From Acetobacteraceae bacterium (GTDB lineage Bacteria > Pseudomonadota > Alphaproteobacteria > Acetobacterales > Acetobacteraceae), in contig JARLIM010000003.1 of assembly GCA_031291725.1 (NCBI GenBank), positions 22,796 to 86,795 of the forward strand: 64,000 nt of DNA. The letters run 5' to 3'. The position numbers and the translations under genes are program-made. Each line of letters starts with the position of its first letter. The first letter of the stretch is position 1. Below are positions 27,930 to 36,634 of the stretch, in pieces. The notes under the pieces were generated by a model, which was given only the letters and a program-made list of their open reading frames with translations, ran no database searches and was not told the origin of the DNA.

Positions 27930-28790
27930 GTGAAAGCGCCGGCGTTCGAATATCTTCGCCCAACGAGCGTCACCGAGGCCATTGCCCTGCTCGGGCAGCA
28001 CCCGGAGGCGAAATTGATCGCGGGTGGGCAAAGCCTGCTCGCCTCCCTCAATCTGCGCCTCTCCCAACCCTCGCATCTGATCGATATCGGACGCCTGCCC
28101 GAATTGCGCGGCATCGCGGTCAAGAACGGTGTGCTGCGCATCGGTGCCCTCACCCGCCATGCCGAGACGATGGCCGCGCCGGAGATCGCCACCCACGCGC
28201 CCTTGCTCAAGGCCGCCATTCACCACGTCGCCCACGCCGCCATCCGCACGCGGGGCACCATCGGGGGCAGTCTTGCCAATGCCGACCCTGCCGCCGAACT
28301 GCCCGCCTGCATCCTTGCACTCGATGCCACGCTGATCATCGCCGGACCGCACGGCGAGCGGCGCGAGGCGGCTGCCGATTTCTTCACCGGCTTGTTCGGC
28401 ACCACGCTGGCCCCGGACGAAATCCTCGCCGCCATCGAAGTGCCACTCGCCGCCGCCAATGCCGTGCATGGTTTTCAGGAACTCACCCGCCGCAGCGGCG
28501 ACTATGCCATCGTGGGGCTCGCTGCCCAGGGATTGCGTGGCGCGAACGGCTTGAGCGCCCTGCGCCTTGCCTGGTTCTCCATCGGCAGCAAAGCCACCCT
28601 CACCCCGCATGCCGCCGCAGCGCTGCTCGGCCCTGCCCCCAGCCTGGAGCGTGCCGCCGCCGCTTTGGCCGAGGAGTTGGAGCCGCATGACGATCTGCAA
28701 GCCAATGTCGCCACCCGCCTGACACTGGCCCGCGTGCTGCTGCGCCGCGTGGCTGGCCCGTTGCTCACCCCATCCGGAATCGCCGCATGA
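27930..28790 (+). CDS. Molybdenum hydroxylase FAD-binding medium subunit (CoxM-like)
   Basis: A 286-aa FAD subunit of a xanthine-dehydrogenase-family enzyme that passes electrons from the iron-sulfur subunit to the acceptor. AGGQSLLASLNLR and IRTRGTIGGSLANADPAAELP are the two FAD-binding signatures. The C-terminal CO-dehydrogenase flavoprotein domain follows. GTG start with GGAGG about 8 nt upstream. The stop overlaps the next gene in ATGA, giving the order medium-small-large, as in coxMSL. Confidence 0.94.
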   Translation: MKAPAFEYLRPTSVTEAIALLGQHPEAKLIAGGQSLLASLNLRLSQPSHLIDIGRLPELRGIAVKNGVLRIGALTRHAETMAAPEIATHAPLLKAAIHHVAHAAIRTRGTIGGSLANADPAAELPACILALDATLIIAGPHGERREAAADFFTGLFGTTLAPDEILAAIEVPLAAANAVHGFQELTRRSGDYAIVGLAAQGLRGANGLSALRLAWFSIGSKATLTPHAAAALLGPAPSLERAAAALAEELEPHDDLQANVATRLTLARVLLRRVAGPLLTPSGIAA

Positions 28791-29260
28791 TCGAAATTTC
28801 CCTGACCGTGAATGGTGAGCCCGTCTCGGCCAGCGTGCTGCCACGCACCCATCTGGTGGATTTCCTGCGCGAGGAACTCGGCCTCACCGGCGCGCATCTC
28901 GGCTGCGAACACGGCGTCTGCGGCGCCTGCACCGTGCGGCTGGACGGCGAGATCGTGCGCGGCTGTCTCGTGCTTGCCGTCCAGGCCGATGGCGGGAGCG
29001 TGGAGACCATCGAAGGCATGTCCGACACCGGGGAGATCGCCGATCTGCAACAGGCCTTCATCGACCGCAACGCGCTGCAATGCGGCTTCTGCACCCCCGG
29101 CATGCTGATCGCCGCCCAAGACCTGCTGCGTCATGGCGGCGTGCCGAGCCGCGAGGACATCCGCGAGCATCTGTCGGGCAATTACTGCCGCTGCACCGGC
29201 TATCACGCCATCGTCGATGCGGTGGAGACCACCGCCAAACAGCGGGAGGCCGCACAATGA
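28787..29260 (+). CDS. Molybdenum hydroxylase [2Fe-2S] small subunit (CoxS-like)
   Basis: A 157-aa protein with two iron-sulfur clusters. The N-terminal plant-ferredoxin type cluster is bound by GCEHGVCGACTVRLDG and an upstream or downstream cysteine. The C-terminal cluster is bound by CGFCTPGM and NYCRCTGY. It connects the molybdenum site to the FAD subunit. Overlaps both neighbours by 4 bp. Confidence 0.96.
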   Translation: MIEISLTVNGEPVSASVLPRTHLVDFLREELGLTGAHLGCEHGVCGACTVRLDGEIVRGCLVLAVQADGGSVETIEGMSDTGEIADLQQAFIDRNALQCGFCTPGMLIAAQDLLRHGGVPSREDIREHLSGNYCRCTGYHAIVDAVETTAKQREAAQ

Positions 29261-31626
29261 GTCTCTCTCCGGTCGATCTGCCCAACTCCTACATTGGCCG
29301 CGCCATGCCGCGCCCCAATTTGGCACGGCTGACGCAGGGGCGTGGCGAATACGTCTCCGACCTCAGCCTGCCGCGCATGCTGCATGTCGTCTTCCTGCGC
29401 AGCCCCTACGCGCATGCCGAGATCGCAAGCATCGACAGCAGCGAGGCGGCCAAGATGCCCGGCGTGGCACGCATCGTCACCGGGCGGGAATTGGCGGAAA
29501 TCTGCTCGCCCTGGGTCGGCGTGCTCAGCCATCTCAAGGGTCTGAAATCCGCACCGCAACACGCCCTCGCCGTCGATCGCGCCCGCTGGCAGGGCGAACC
29601 CGTGGTGGCCATCCTCGCTCGCAGCCGCGCTGAGGCGGAAGACGCTGCCGAGCGCATCTATGTCGACTACACCGAACTCCCCCCGGCGGTGGACGCCTTC
29701 GCCGCCGCGACACCGGGGGCGGTGCCGATCCATGCCGATCTCGGCGACAACATCGCCTTCGAACGCACGCTCGATGCGGGTGACGTCGAAGCGGCGGCTG
29801 CGGCCAGCGATCACGTCATCGCGCAACGCTTCGTCTTCGGCCGCCACACCGGCGTCACCCTCGAAGCCCGCTCCATCGTCGCCGACTGGAACCGCGCAGC
29901 GCAGCGGCTGACCGTGCATGTCGGCAGCCAGGCGCCGCATATGATGCAGAACATCATCGCCAAGCACCTCGCCATCGAGGAGCATCAGGTGCGCGTGCTC
30001 ACCCATGATGTCGGCGGCAGCTTCGGCATCAAGGTGCATGTCTATGCCGAGGACATGGCCGTCTCCGCGCTGGCGAAGCTGATGGGCCGTCCGGTGAAGT
30101 TCTTCGCCGACCGGCTGGAAAGCTTCGTCTCCGACATCCACGCCCGCGATCACGTGGTCGATGGCCGAATCGGCGTGACCCGTGACGGCCGGATCACCTT
30201 TTTCGAGATCGACGACATCACCGGCATCGGCCCTTACTCGGTCTATCCGCGCACCTCGGCGGTGGAGGCCAATCAGGTGGTCAATCTCGTCGGCGGCAAT
30301 TACGCAGTACCAAACTATCGCGCCCGTGCCCGCGTGGTGTTCCAGAACAAAACCCCCACTTCGCAATACCGCGCCGTCGGCCACCCGATTGCCTGTTCCG
30401 TCACCGAAGGTCTGGTTGATCTGGCGGCGAAGGCCATCGGCATGGACCCGGTTGAATTCCGTCGCCGCAACCTCTACGCCGACGATGCCTATCCCTGCAC
30501 CGCCGCCTCCGGCATCAGGTTCGAGGGCCTGTCCCATCATGCCTCGCTCGATAAGCTGCTGGCGATGATGGACCTGCCCAAGCTGCGTGCCGATCAGGCG
30601 GCGGCCCGCGTGCGCGGCGTTCATCGCGGCATCGGTTTGGCCAGCTTTATCGAAATCACCAACCCCGGCCCCGCCTTCTATGGCGTCGGCGGTGCGCGGA
30701 TCTCCTCGCAGGACGGGGCGGCGGTGAAGCTGGACGCCACTGGCTGCGTCACCGTGCAATCCTCCATCACCGAACAGGGCCAAGGCAGTGCCGCCATCAT
30801 CGCGCAGGTGACGGCCTCGGCCATCGGCGTGCCGATCGAGCGCGTGCGCGTCATTCTGGGCGACACCGACAACACCCCCTATGGCGGCGGCACCTGGGCC
30901 TCGCGCGGGGCGGGCATCGGTGGTGAGGCGGCGTTCCAGGCCGGGCGGGCCTTGCGAGACAACCTGCTCACCGTCGCTGCCGCCATTCTGCAATCCACCC
31001 CCGAACACCTCGACATCCGGCAGGGCGTGGTGGTCGATGCCGCCGATGGGCGCGCGCGGCTCGAATTGTCCGAACTCGCCCGCATCGCCTATTTCCGGCC
31101 CGACACCCTGCCGCGCGACATGCAAACCGAATTGATGGCCACCCGCCATTACGTGCCGCGCGATTACGCCTTCGCCTTCACCAACGGCATTCAGGCCAGC
31201 TATCTGGAAGTGGACACCGAAACCGGCTTCATCCGACTGCTCAATCATTGGGTGGTGGAGGATTGCGGCCAGCCGATCAATCCGTTGCTGGTGGACGAAC
31301 AGGTGCGCGGCGGGGTGGTGCAGGGTCTGGGCGCGGCGTTGTTCGAGCAATGTCGCTATGACGATCAGGGCCAGATGATCAACGCCAACATGGCCGATTA
31401 TCTGGTGCCGATGGCGGGCGAGATGCCGGATATCGCAGTCGGCCACGTCATCACCCCCACCGCCGAAAGTGCCATCGGTGCCAAGGGTGCCGGTGAGGCA
31501 GGAACGGCGGGGGCGGCGGCCTGTGTCGCCAATGCGGTCAACGACGCGCTCTCGCCATTCGGCGTGGTGATCACCGAAATTCCGCTCACGCCGGAAGTGG
31601 TCTTGCAGGCCTTGGGGCGAGTGTAG
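29257..31626 (+). CDS. Molybdenum hydroxylase large subunit (CoxL/xanthine dehydrogenase family)
   Basis: A 789-aa catalytic subunit binding molybdopterin cytosine dinucleotide. It starts with the IGRAMPRPNLARLTQGRGEY motif; GGSFGIKVHVYAEDM and GAKGAGEAGTAGA (catalytic E747) follow. The loop that separates CO dehydrogenase (AYxCSFR) from other hydroxylases (typically YRGAGRPE) reads QYRAVGHPIA here, so it is not a form-I CO dehydrogenase. Such enzymes hydroxylate N-heterocycles, aldehydes or aromatic acids. The substrate cannot be deduced. MoaA encoded at 56.1 kb belongs to cofactor synthesis. Confidence 0.92.
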   Translation: MSLSPVDLPNSYIGRAMPRPNLARLTQGRGEYVSDLSLPRMLHVVFLRSPYAHAEIASIDSSEAAKMPGVARIVTGRELAEICSPWVGVLSHLKGLKSAPQHALAVDRARWQGEPVVAILARSRAEAEDAAERIYVDYTELPPAVDAFAAATPGAVPIHADLGDNIAFERTLDAGDVEAAAAASDHVIAQRFVFGRHTGVTLEARSIVADWNRAAQRLTVHVGSQAPHMMQNIIAKHLAIEEHQVRVLTHDVGGSFGIKVHVYAEDMAVSALAKLMGRPVKFFADRLESFVSDIHARDHVVDGRIGVTRDGRITFFEIDDITGIGPYSVYPRTSAVEANQVVNLVGGNYAVPNYRARARVVFQNKTPTSQYRAVGHPIACSVTEGLVDLAAKAIGMDPVEFRRRNLYADDAYPCTAASGIRFEGLSHHASLDKLLAMMDLPKLRADQAAARVRGVHRGIGLASFIEITNPGPAFYGVGGARISSQDGAAVKLDATGCVTVQSSITEQGQGSAAIIAQVTASAIGVPIERVRVILGDTDNTPYGGGTWASRGAGIGGEAAFQAGRALRDNLLTVAAAILQSTPEHLDIRQGVVVDAADGRARLELSELARIAYFRPDTLPRDMQTELMATRHYVPRDYAFAFTNGIQASYLEVDTETGFIRLLNHWVVEDCGQPINPLLVDEQVRGGVVQGLGAALFEQCRYDDQGQMINANMADYLVPMAGEMPDIAVGHVITPTAESAIGAKGAGEAGTAGAAACVANAVNDALSPFGVVITEIPLTPEVVLQALGRV

Positions 31627-31642
31627 CCCCTCCCCCCCCCAA

Positions 31643-31729
31643 CCCGTCATTGTGGCGCGTAGCGCCGCAATCCACCGCAGGGCTTGGCTGCATCGCGATG
31701 GATGGCTGCGCTCCGCGCGCCATGACGGG
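31643..31729. repeat. Intergenic inverted-repeat element (copy 1)
   Basis: The left arm starting CCCGTCATTGTGGCGCG and the right arm ending GCGCGCCATGACGGG form a long imperfect hairpin. The right half, from TTGGCTGCATCGCGATGG to CCATGACGG, recurs in inverted orientation at 42159-42207 with one or two mismatches. A run of nine C lies just before it (31632-31640) and a run of nine G just after (31737-31745). Confidence 0.75.
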
Positions 31730-31905
31730 GGGTGACGGGGGGGGGAAGTTGGTTCAATCCAAAATCGCCTGCGCCGCGCGGCCTGCCAGAGCGCGTTGAT
31801 ACCCCCTTCTAGCGCTCGACGAAAAATTCCTGTCTGATCCTGGTTGCGCGTGGCTGCAAACTTGCTATCAATTGATAACCAAAAACCCACGCAGAGGGGA
31901 TAAAA

Positions 31906-33129
31906 ATGGAAATGACGAAGAAAGCAGCAGTCAGCCGCCGCAGCCTGCTCGCCGCCAGCGCCTTGCTGGCCATGCCGAGCATTGTGCGCGCGCAAACCGC
32001 AGACACCATCAAGATCGGCTTCCCCGTCCCGCTCACCGGGCCATATGGCACCGAGGCGAAGGATCAGGTGGCCTGCGCGCAGATCGCCATCTCCGAATTC
32101 AACGAAGCCGGTGGGCTGAACGGCAAAAAAGCCGAGCTGCTGGTGCGCGACGACAAGCTCGACCCCGGCGAAGCGGCCACCCGCACCATCGAGTTGATCG
32201 AGAAGGACGGCGCCAATTTCATCTGCGGCTCGCTCTCCGCCGCCGTGCAATTGGCCGTCAACAACGTCGCCAAGCAGCGCGGCGTGATTTACAATTCGAT
32301 TTCGCAATCCGACCAGATCGCCGCCCTGCCCGATTGGTCCAAGACCACCTTCCACGAAGGCATGACCCCGCATCTGACCGCCGGTGCCGTCGGCCGCTAT
32401 GCGTTCGGCAAGTTCGGCAAAAAGGTCGTCTTCCTGCAAGCCGACTATGCCTATGGGCACGAAATGGTCGCCGGCTTCAAAGCCGTTGGCGAGAAGATGG
32501 GCATCGAAGTGCTCGCCGATCTGCGTCATCCGCTGGGGGCGACGGATTACTCGACCCTGCTGCCACGCATTCAGTCGCTCAAGCCGGACATTCTGGTGTT
32601 GGTCAATTTTGGCCGCGATCAGCAGATCTCGCTCAAGCAGGCCACCGATTTCGGCCTGAAGAAGACCACCAAGATCGTCGCCCCCGTGCTGCTCTACACC
32701 GCCCGTCAGGCGGCTGGTGAGAAGGCGTTTGAAGGTGTCATCGGCGGCACCTCGTACTATTGGGGCATCGAGAGCACGGTGCCGACGGCGAAAGCGTTCA
32801 ACGATCGCTACCGGAAAGCCAATGAGGGCCGTGTGCCGTCCGATTACGGCGCACTCGGCTATGCCGGGGTGCGGGCACTTCTCGAAGGGGCGCGTCGGGC
32901 CGGTGGCACCGACACGGCGAAGGTGATCGCCGCCCTCGAAGGCCTGAAATACGATTTCTACAAAGGCCCGCAGGAAATCCGCGCCTGCGATCATCAGGCG
33001 GTGCAGCCGGTGTTCATCATCGAGAGCAAGGCGGCGGGCGCCAACCCGAACGACGTCTTCAACGTCATCTCCACCGACGCGGCCAATGCCGACAATCTGG
33101 TGAGCTGCAAGGATGAAGGGCACGTTTAA
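31906..33129 (+). CDS. Branched-chain amino acid-type ABC transporter substrate-binding protein
   Basis: A 407-aa periplasmic type-I binding protein. A twin-arginine-like signal (VSRRSLLAASALLAMPSIV, cut near VRAQ) precedes TIKIGFPVPLTGPYGTEAKD, the usual ligand-domain start. LLVRDDKLDPGEAATRTIELI and LQADYAYGHEMVAGFK are typical of amide, urea or branched-chain amino acid binders. GAGGGG lies about 8 nt before ATG. It heads the Liv cassette and follows the molybdenum hydroxylase genes after 280 bp. Ligand unknown; members of this group also bind aromatic compounds. Confidence 0.93.
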   Translation: MEMTKKAAVSRRSLLAASALLAMPSIVRAQTADTIKIGFPVPLTGPYGTEAKDQVACAQIAISEFNEAGGLNGKKAELLVRDDKLDPGEAATRTIELIEKDGANFICGSLSAAVQLAVNNVAKQRGVIYNSISQSDQIAALPDWSKTTFHEGMTPHLTAGAVGRYAFGKFGKKVVFLQADYAYGHEMVAGFKAVGEKMGIEVLADLRHPLGATDYSTLLPRIQSLKPDILVLVNFGRDQQISLKQATDFGLKKTTKIVAPVLLYTARQAAGEKAFEGVIGGTSYYWGIESTVPTAKAFNDRYRKANEGRVPSDYGALGYAGVRALLEGARRAGGTDTAKVIAALEGLKYDFYKGPQEIRACDHQAVQPVFIIESKAAGANPNDVFNVISTDAANADNLVSCKDEGHV

Positions 33130-33144
33130 GCCCTCAGCCAATTC

Positions 33145-33246
33145 TCGTCATTGCGAGGAGGCTTACCGACGAAGCAATCCATCCAATCCCAAGCCATGCG
33201 TATGGCTAGAGGGATTGCTTCGTCGTTTTACGCCTCGCAATGACGA
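33145..33246. repeat. REP-like long palindrome between binding-protein and permease genes
   Basis: The arms TCGTCATTGCGAGG...CGACGAAGCAATCC and GGATTGCTTCGTCG...CCTCGCAATGACGA are inverted copies with a few mismatches. A second small stem AGCCAT/ATGGCT sits in the loop. The motif is typical of intergenic palindromes found in many proteobacteria. Placed inside an operon, it may slow 3' decay or reduce expression of the downstream permease genes. Confidence 0.85.
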
Positions 33247-33270
33247 CCTAATTTTTTGAGGATCGCACTC

Positions 33271-34155
33271 TTGGACGGCATCACCCCCGACCTGCTCGCC
33301 TTGCAGCTCTTCACTGGCCTGGCCCTCGGCGCGATCTATGTGCTGCTGGCGCTGGGTATGTCGTTGCTGTTCGGCATGCTGACCGTGGTGAATTTCGCCC
33401 ATGGCGCGTTCTACATGCTGGGGGCCTATGCCGGGGTGTTGCTGCTGAGCATCGGCGTCAATTTCTGGTTCTGCCTGTTGTTGGCGCCCTTGCTGGTCGG
33501 CAGTCTCGGGCTGCTCTGCGAACGTTTCCTGATCCGCCATCTCTACGGACGCGGCATCGATTATCCGCTGCTGCTCACCTTTGGGCTGTCCTATATCATG
33601 GTGGAAATGGTGCGCATTCTGTTCGGCACCCAAGGCCTGCCATTCGACACACCGGATGCGTTACAGGGTGCGTCCGATATCATGATCGGCTATTTCCCCA
33701 CCTACCGGCTATTCGTCATCGGCGTGGCGATTGTGGTGGTGGTGGCGTTGTGGCTGTTCCTGGAACGCACGCCCTATGGCCTGATCATCCGTGCCGGTGC
33801 CCGTGATCCGCAGATCGTCCGCATCCTCGGCATCGACGTCGCCCGCGTCTGGTTGGTGGTATTCGGCATCGGCACCGGGCTTGCGGCGCTGGCCGGCCTG
33901 CTGGCGGCGCCGTTGCAGGGAGCCAGCCCTGAAATGGGCAGTTCGATCTTGGCCGAAGCCTTCGTTGTCACCGTCGTCGGCGGCATGGGCTCGCTGGTGG
34001 GGGCGGTGGTGGCGGGTTTGCTGGTGGGGGTGGTGGTGGCGATGACGTCTCTCGTCGCCCCCGAATTCGCACAGGTGGCGATCTTTGCGCTGATGGCCAT
34101 TGTGCTGCTGATCCGGCCGCAAGGCTTCTTCGGACGCGCGGGGTTGATGAGCTGA
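33271..34155 (+). CDS. livH: Branched-chain amino acid ABC transporter permease (LivH type)
   Basis: A 294-aa inner-membrane permease with about eight segments. It shows LFTGLALGAIYVLLALGMSL and VVNFAHGAFYMLGAY at the N-terminus, and the coupling loop ARDPQIVRILGIDVARVW. The likely start is TTG at 33271, preceded by GAGG at 33258-33261; a TTG at 33256 in the same frame has no ribosome site. It overlaps livM by one base. The symbol marks the type; the transported solute is not known. Confidence 0.92.
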   Translation: MDGITPDLLALQLFTGLALGAIYVLLALGMSLLFGMLTVVNFAHGAFYMLGAYAGVLLLSIGVNFWFCLLLAPLLVGSLGLLCERFLIRHLYGRGIDYPLLLTFGLSYIMVEMVRILFGTQGLPFDTPDALQGASDIMIGYFPTYRLFVIGVAIVVVVALWLFLERTPYGLIIRAGARDPQIVRILGIDVARVWLVVFGIGTGLAALAGLLAAPLQGASPEMGSSILAEAFVVTVVGGMGSLVGAVVAGLLVGVVVAMTSLVAPEFAQVAIFALMAIVLLIRPQGFFGRAGLMS

Positions 34156-35105
34156 TGTTGAACCCGCTTCTGGTCGCGCGCTGCAAACAGCATCGCGTCG
34201 TCCTCGCCATCGCGTTTCTGATCATCTTCCCGCTGTTGATGCCGTTCAAGGCAATCGCGGTGAACATCCTGATCTATGGGCTGTTCGCGCTCGGCTTCAA
34301 CATGCTGTTCGGCACTCTCGGCCTGCTCAGTTTCGGCCATGCGGCACTCTTTGGCGGTGGGGCCTATGCCTGCGGCTTGGTGATGCTCAAGCTCGGCCTG
34401 CCCTGGTATGTCGGCATTCTTGGCTCAGTGCTGGCGGGGATGCTGATTGCAGCCACCATCGGCGCCTTCGCCATCCGCACCCGCGGCATCTATTTCGCGA
34501 TGGTCACGCTGGCGCTGGCGCAATGCCTGTATTTCCTCGCCGATCAGGCCACCGACCTCACCGGCGGTGAGAACGGCTTGCGCGGCGTGGACCTCAAGAC
34601 GATCCAATTGCCGGGCATGACCCTCAATTTCGTCGATCCGCTGACGCGCTACTACGTGGTGGCGTTCTTTGTGGCGGTGGCGCTGTTCGTGCTCTCGCGC
34701 ATCCTCGCCTCGCCCTTCGGCGCGGTGTTGGAAGCGGTGCGTGAGAATGAGGCACGCGCACGCGCCTGCGGCTATCATGTGCGGATGGTGCGCTATCTCG
34801 CCTTCATCCTCTCCGGCGGCTTCTGCGGATTGGCGGGGGCGTTGCAGGCGCTGCACCTGTCCATCGTGCCGCTGGAGACGCTGGCGATTTCCAATTCCGG
34901 CCTGGTGGTGATGATGTCCCTCCTCGGCGGCATGGGCACATTCTTCGGGCCGTTTGTGGGGGCGGGCATATTTCTGTTGCTGGAAAATCTCGTCTCGCTG
35001 TGGACGGTGCATTGGCAGATTTTCGTCGGTGCCGCCTTTGTCGCCTGCGTGCTGTTCTTCCCGCGCGGCATCTGGGGCACGATTTTGATGGGGCGCGGCC
35101 GATGA
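34155..35105 (+). CDS. livM: Branched-chain amino acid ABC transporter permease (LivM type)
   Basis: A 316-aa permease with about nine membrane segments. LIYGLFALGFNMLFGTLGLLS and FGHAALFGGGAYACG are LivM hallmarks, with FAIRTRGIYFAMVTLALAQ and the coupling helix VRENEARARACGYHV further on. ATG at 34155 shares a base with the livH stop (TGATG), and its own stop overlaps livG in ATGA. Confidence 0.95.
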   Translation: MLNPLLVARCKQHRVVLAIAFLIIFPLLMPFKAIAVNILIYGLFALGFNMLFGTLGLLSFGHAALFGGGAYACGLVMLKLGLPWYVGILGSVLAGMLIAATIGAFAIRTRGIYFAMVTLALAQCLYFLADQATDLTGGENGLRGVDLKTIQLPGMTLNFVDPLTRYYVVAFFVAVALFVLSRILASPFGAVLEAVRENEARARACGYHVRMVRYLAFILSGGFCGLAGALQALHLSIVPLETLAISNSGLVVMMSLLGGMGTFFGPFVGAGIFLLLENLVSLWTVHWQIFVGAAFVACVLFFPRGIWGTILMGRGR

Positions 35106-35851
35106 GCGACATCATCCTCTCCGCCCAGAGCGTTGGCCGAACCTTCGGCGCGTTTCGGGCGCTGTCCGGCATCAGCGTGGATTTCCAGCGCGGCAAACTC
35201 ACCTCGATCATCGGGCCGAACGGGGCGGGCAAAAGCACGTTCTTCAATCTGCTCTCCGGTGCCTTCCCGCCCAGCGAGGGCCGGATTGTGTTTGAGGGGC
35301 GCGACATCACCGGCACGCCGCAACACAAATTCGCGGCCCTCGGCATCGCCAAATCCTTTCAGATCACCAATGTCTTCCCGCAATTGCCGGTGCATGAAAA
35401 CGTGCGCGTGGCGTTGCAGGCGCTGGTGTCGCGATACCAAATCTGGCAGCCGCGCAGCTCCCTGCCGGAATTGGCCGACAAAGCCGACGCCCTGCTGGCA
35501 ACCGTCGGCCTGACCGATCGCCGTCTCCGCGCGGCGGGCACGATGGCGCATGGCGAACAGCGGGCGCTCGAAATCGCGATGGCGCTCGCCGCCAATCCGC
35601 GCCTGTTGCTGCTCGACGAGCCGACAGCCGGGATGTCGCCGGAGGAGACCAAGGCGATGATGGATCTGATCGTCAAACTCGCCAGCGAGCGCACCGTGGT
35701 GTTGGTGGAGCATAAGATGAAGCTGGTGATGGGCATTTCCGACCGGCTGCTGGTGCTGCATCACGGCGAATTGCTCGCCGAGGGCACGCCGGACGACATT
35801 CGCCACAACGACACCGTCAAGCGCGTCTATCTCGGCCAACGGGAGCATTGA
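35102..35851 (+). CDS. livG: Branched-chain amino acid ABC transporter ATPase (LivG type)
   Basis: A 249-aa ATPase. Walker A is GPNGAGKST and the Q-loop region is KSFQITNVFPQLPVHENV. A degenerate signature, MAHGEQRALEIAMAL, replaces LSGGQ as usual for LivG. Walker B is LLLLDEPTAGMSPEE, and the H-loop lies in VVLVEHKMKLVM. The C-terminal YLGQREH tail is typical. The start overlaps livM by 4 bp. Confidence 0.96.
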   Translation: MSDIILSAQSVGRTFGAFRALSGISVDFQRGKLTSIIGPNGAGKSTFFNLLSGAFPPSEGRIVFEGRDITGTPQHKFAALGIAKSFQITNVFPQLPVHENVRVALQALVSRYQIWQPRSSLPELADKADALLATVGLTDRRLRAAGTMAHGEQRALEIAMALAANPRLLLLDEPTAGMSPEETKAMMDLIVKLASERTVVLVEHKMKLVMGISDRLLVLHHGELLAEGTPDDIRHNDTVKRVYLGQREH

Positions 35852-35854
35852 CGG

Positions 35855-36559
35855 ATGCTGAAGGTTGAAAAGCTCCAAGCCTGGTATGGCCGCAGCCATA
35901 TTCTGCAAGGCATCGATCTGGAGGTACGCCGGGGCGAACTCGTCTGCCTGATCGGCCGCAACGGCGCCGGCAAAACCACCACCTTGCGCGCCATCATGGG
36001 GCTGACCGGGCGCGCCGAGGGGCGGGTGATCTTCGACGGTCAGGACGTGCTGAAACTGCCCACCCATAAACGCAACGGGCTGGGCTTGGGCTACGTGCCG
36101 GAGGAGCGGCGCATCGTGCCGGGGATGTCGGTGCGCGACAATCTCCGCCTCGGCCTGCTTGCTGCCCATCATGCGGCCTCAGAGGCGCATGTCATCGCCG
36201 AGATTGCCGAAACCTTCCCGCGTCTGGCCGAGCGACTCGATCAGGACGCGATCACCATGTCCGGCGGTGAGCAGCAAATGCTCGCCATTGCCCGCGCCCT
36301 GGTCTCGCACCCCAAATTGCTGATGCTCGACGAGCCGTCGGAAGGCATCATGCCGGTGCTGGTCGATGAGATGTTCGAACTGTTCGCCAAACTGCGCGAC
36401 CGGGGCACCACGATCCTGTTGGTCGAGCAAAATGTCGAATTGGCACTGGGCATTGCCGATCGTGCCTACATCATGGACCAGGGCGAGATCGTGCATGTCG
36501 ACTCCGCGCGTGCTCTTTTGGCCAATGAAGAGATCAAGGAACGCTACTGCGCGGTGTGA
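35855..36559 (+). CDS. livF: Branched-chain amino acid ABC transporter ATPase (LivF type)
   Basis: A 234-aa ATPase. It shows LQAWYGRSHILQGIDLEVRR, Walker A GRNGAGKTT, GLGYVPEERRIVPGMSVRDN, the signature MSGGEQQMLAIARAL, Walker B LLMLDEPSEGIMP and the LLVEQNVELAL H-region with glutamine. It lies 3 bp after livG and completes the cassette of binding protein, two permeases and two ATPases. Confidence 0.96.
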   Translation: MLKVEKLQAWYGRSHILQGIDLEVRRGELVCLIGRNGAGKTTTLRAIMGLTGRAEGRVIFDGQDVLKLPTHKRNGLGLGYVPEERRIVPGMSVRDNLRLGLLAAHHAASEAHVIAEIAETFPRLAERLDQDAITMSGGEQQMLAIARALVSHPKLLMLDEPSEGIMPVLVDEMFELFAKLRDRGTTILLVEQNVELALGIADRAYIMDQGEIVHVDSARALLANEEIKERYCAV

Positions 36560-36634
36560 TACCGTGCGGGAGATTTCACCCCACCCTCTTCGCCTCACGC
36601 CGCGCTGTGCTATAGACGCGGCTCCAACCAGCGA

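Noticed and set aside
29257..31626. Carbon monoxide dehydrogenase (coxL) as the specific identity
   Set aside because: The AYxCSFR active-site loop that defines form-I CO dehydrogenase is absent; the loop reads QYRAVGHPIA.
29203..33141. A 1312-codon open frame on the minus strand
   Set aside because: It is antisense to the small and large hydroxylase subunit genes and the Liv binding-protein gene, all strongly supported by motifs. Long stop-free antisense frames are expected in GC-rich coding DNA, and its translation shows no family features.
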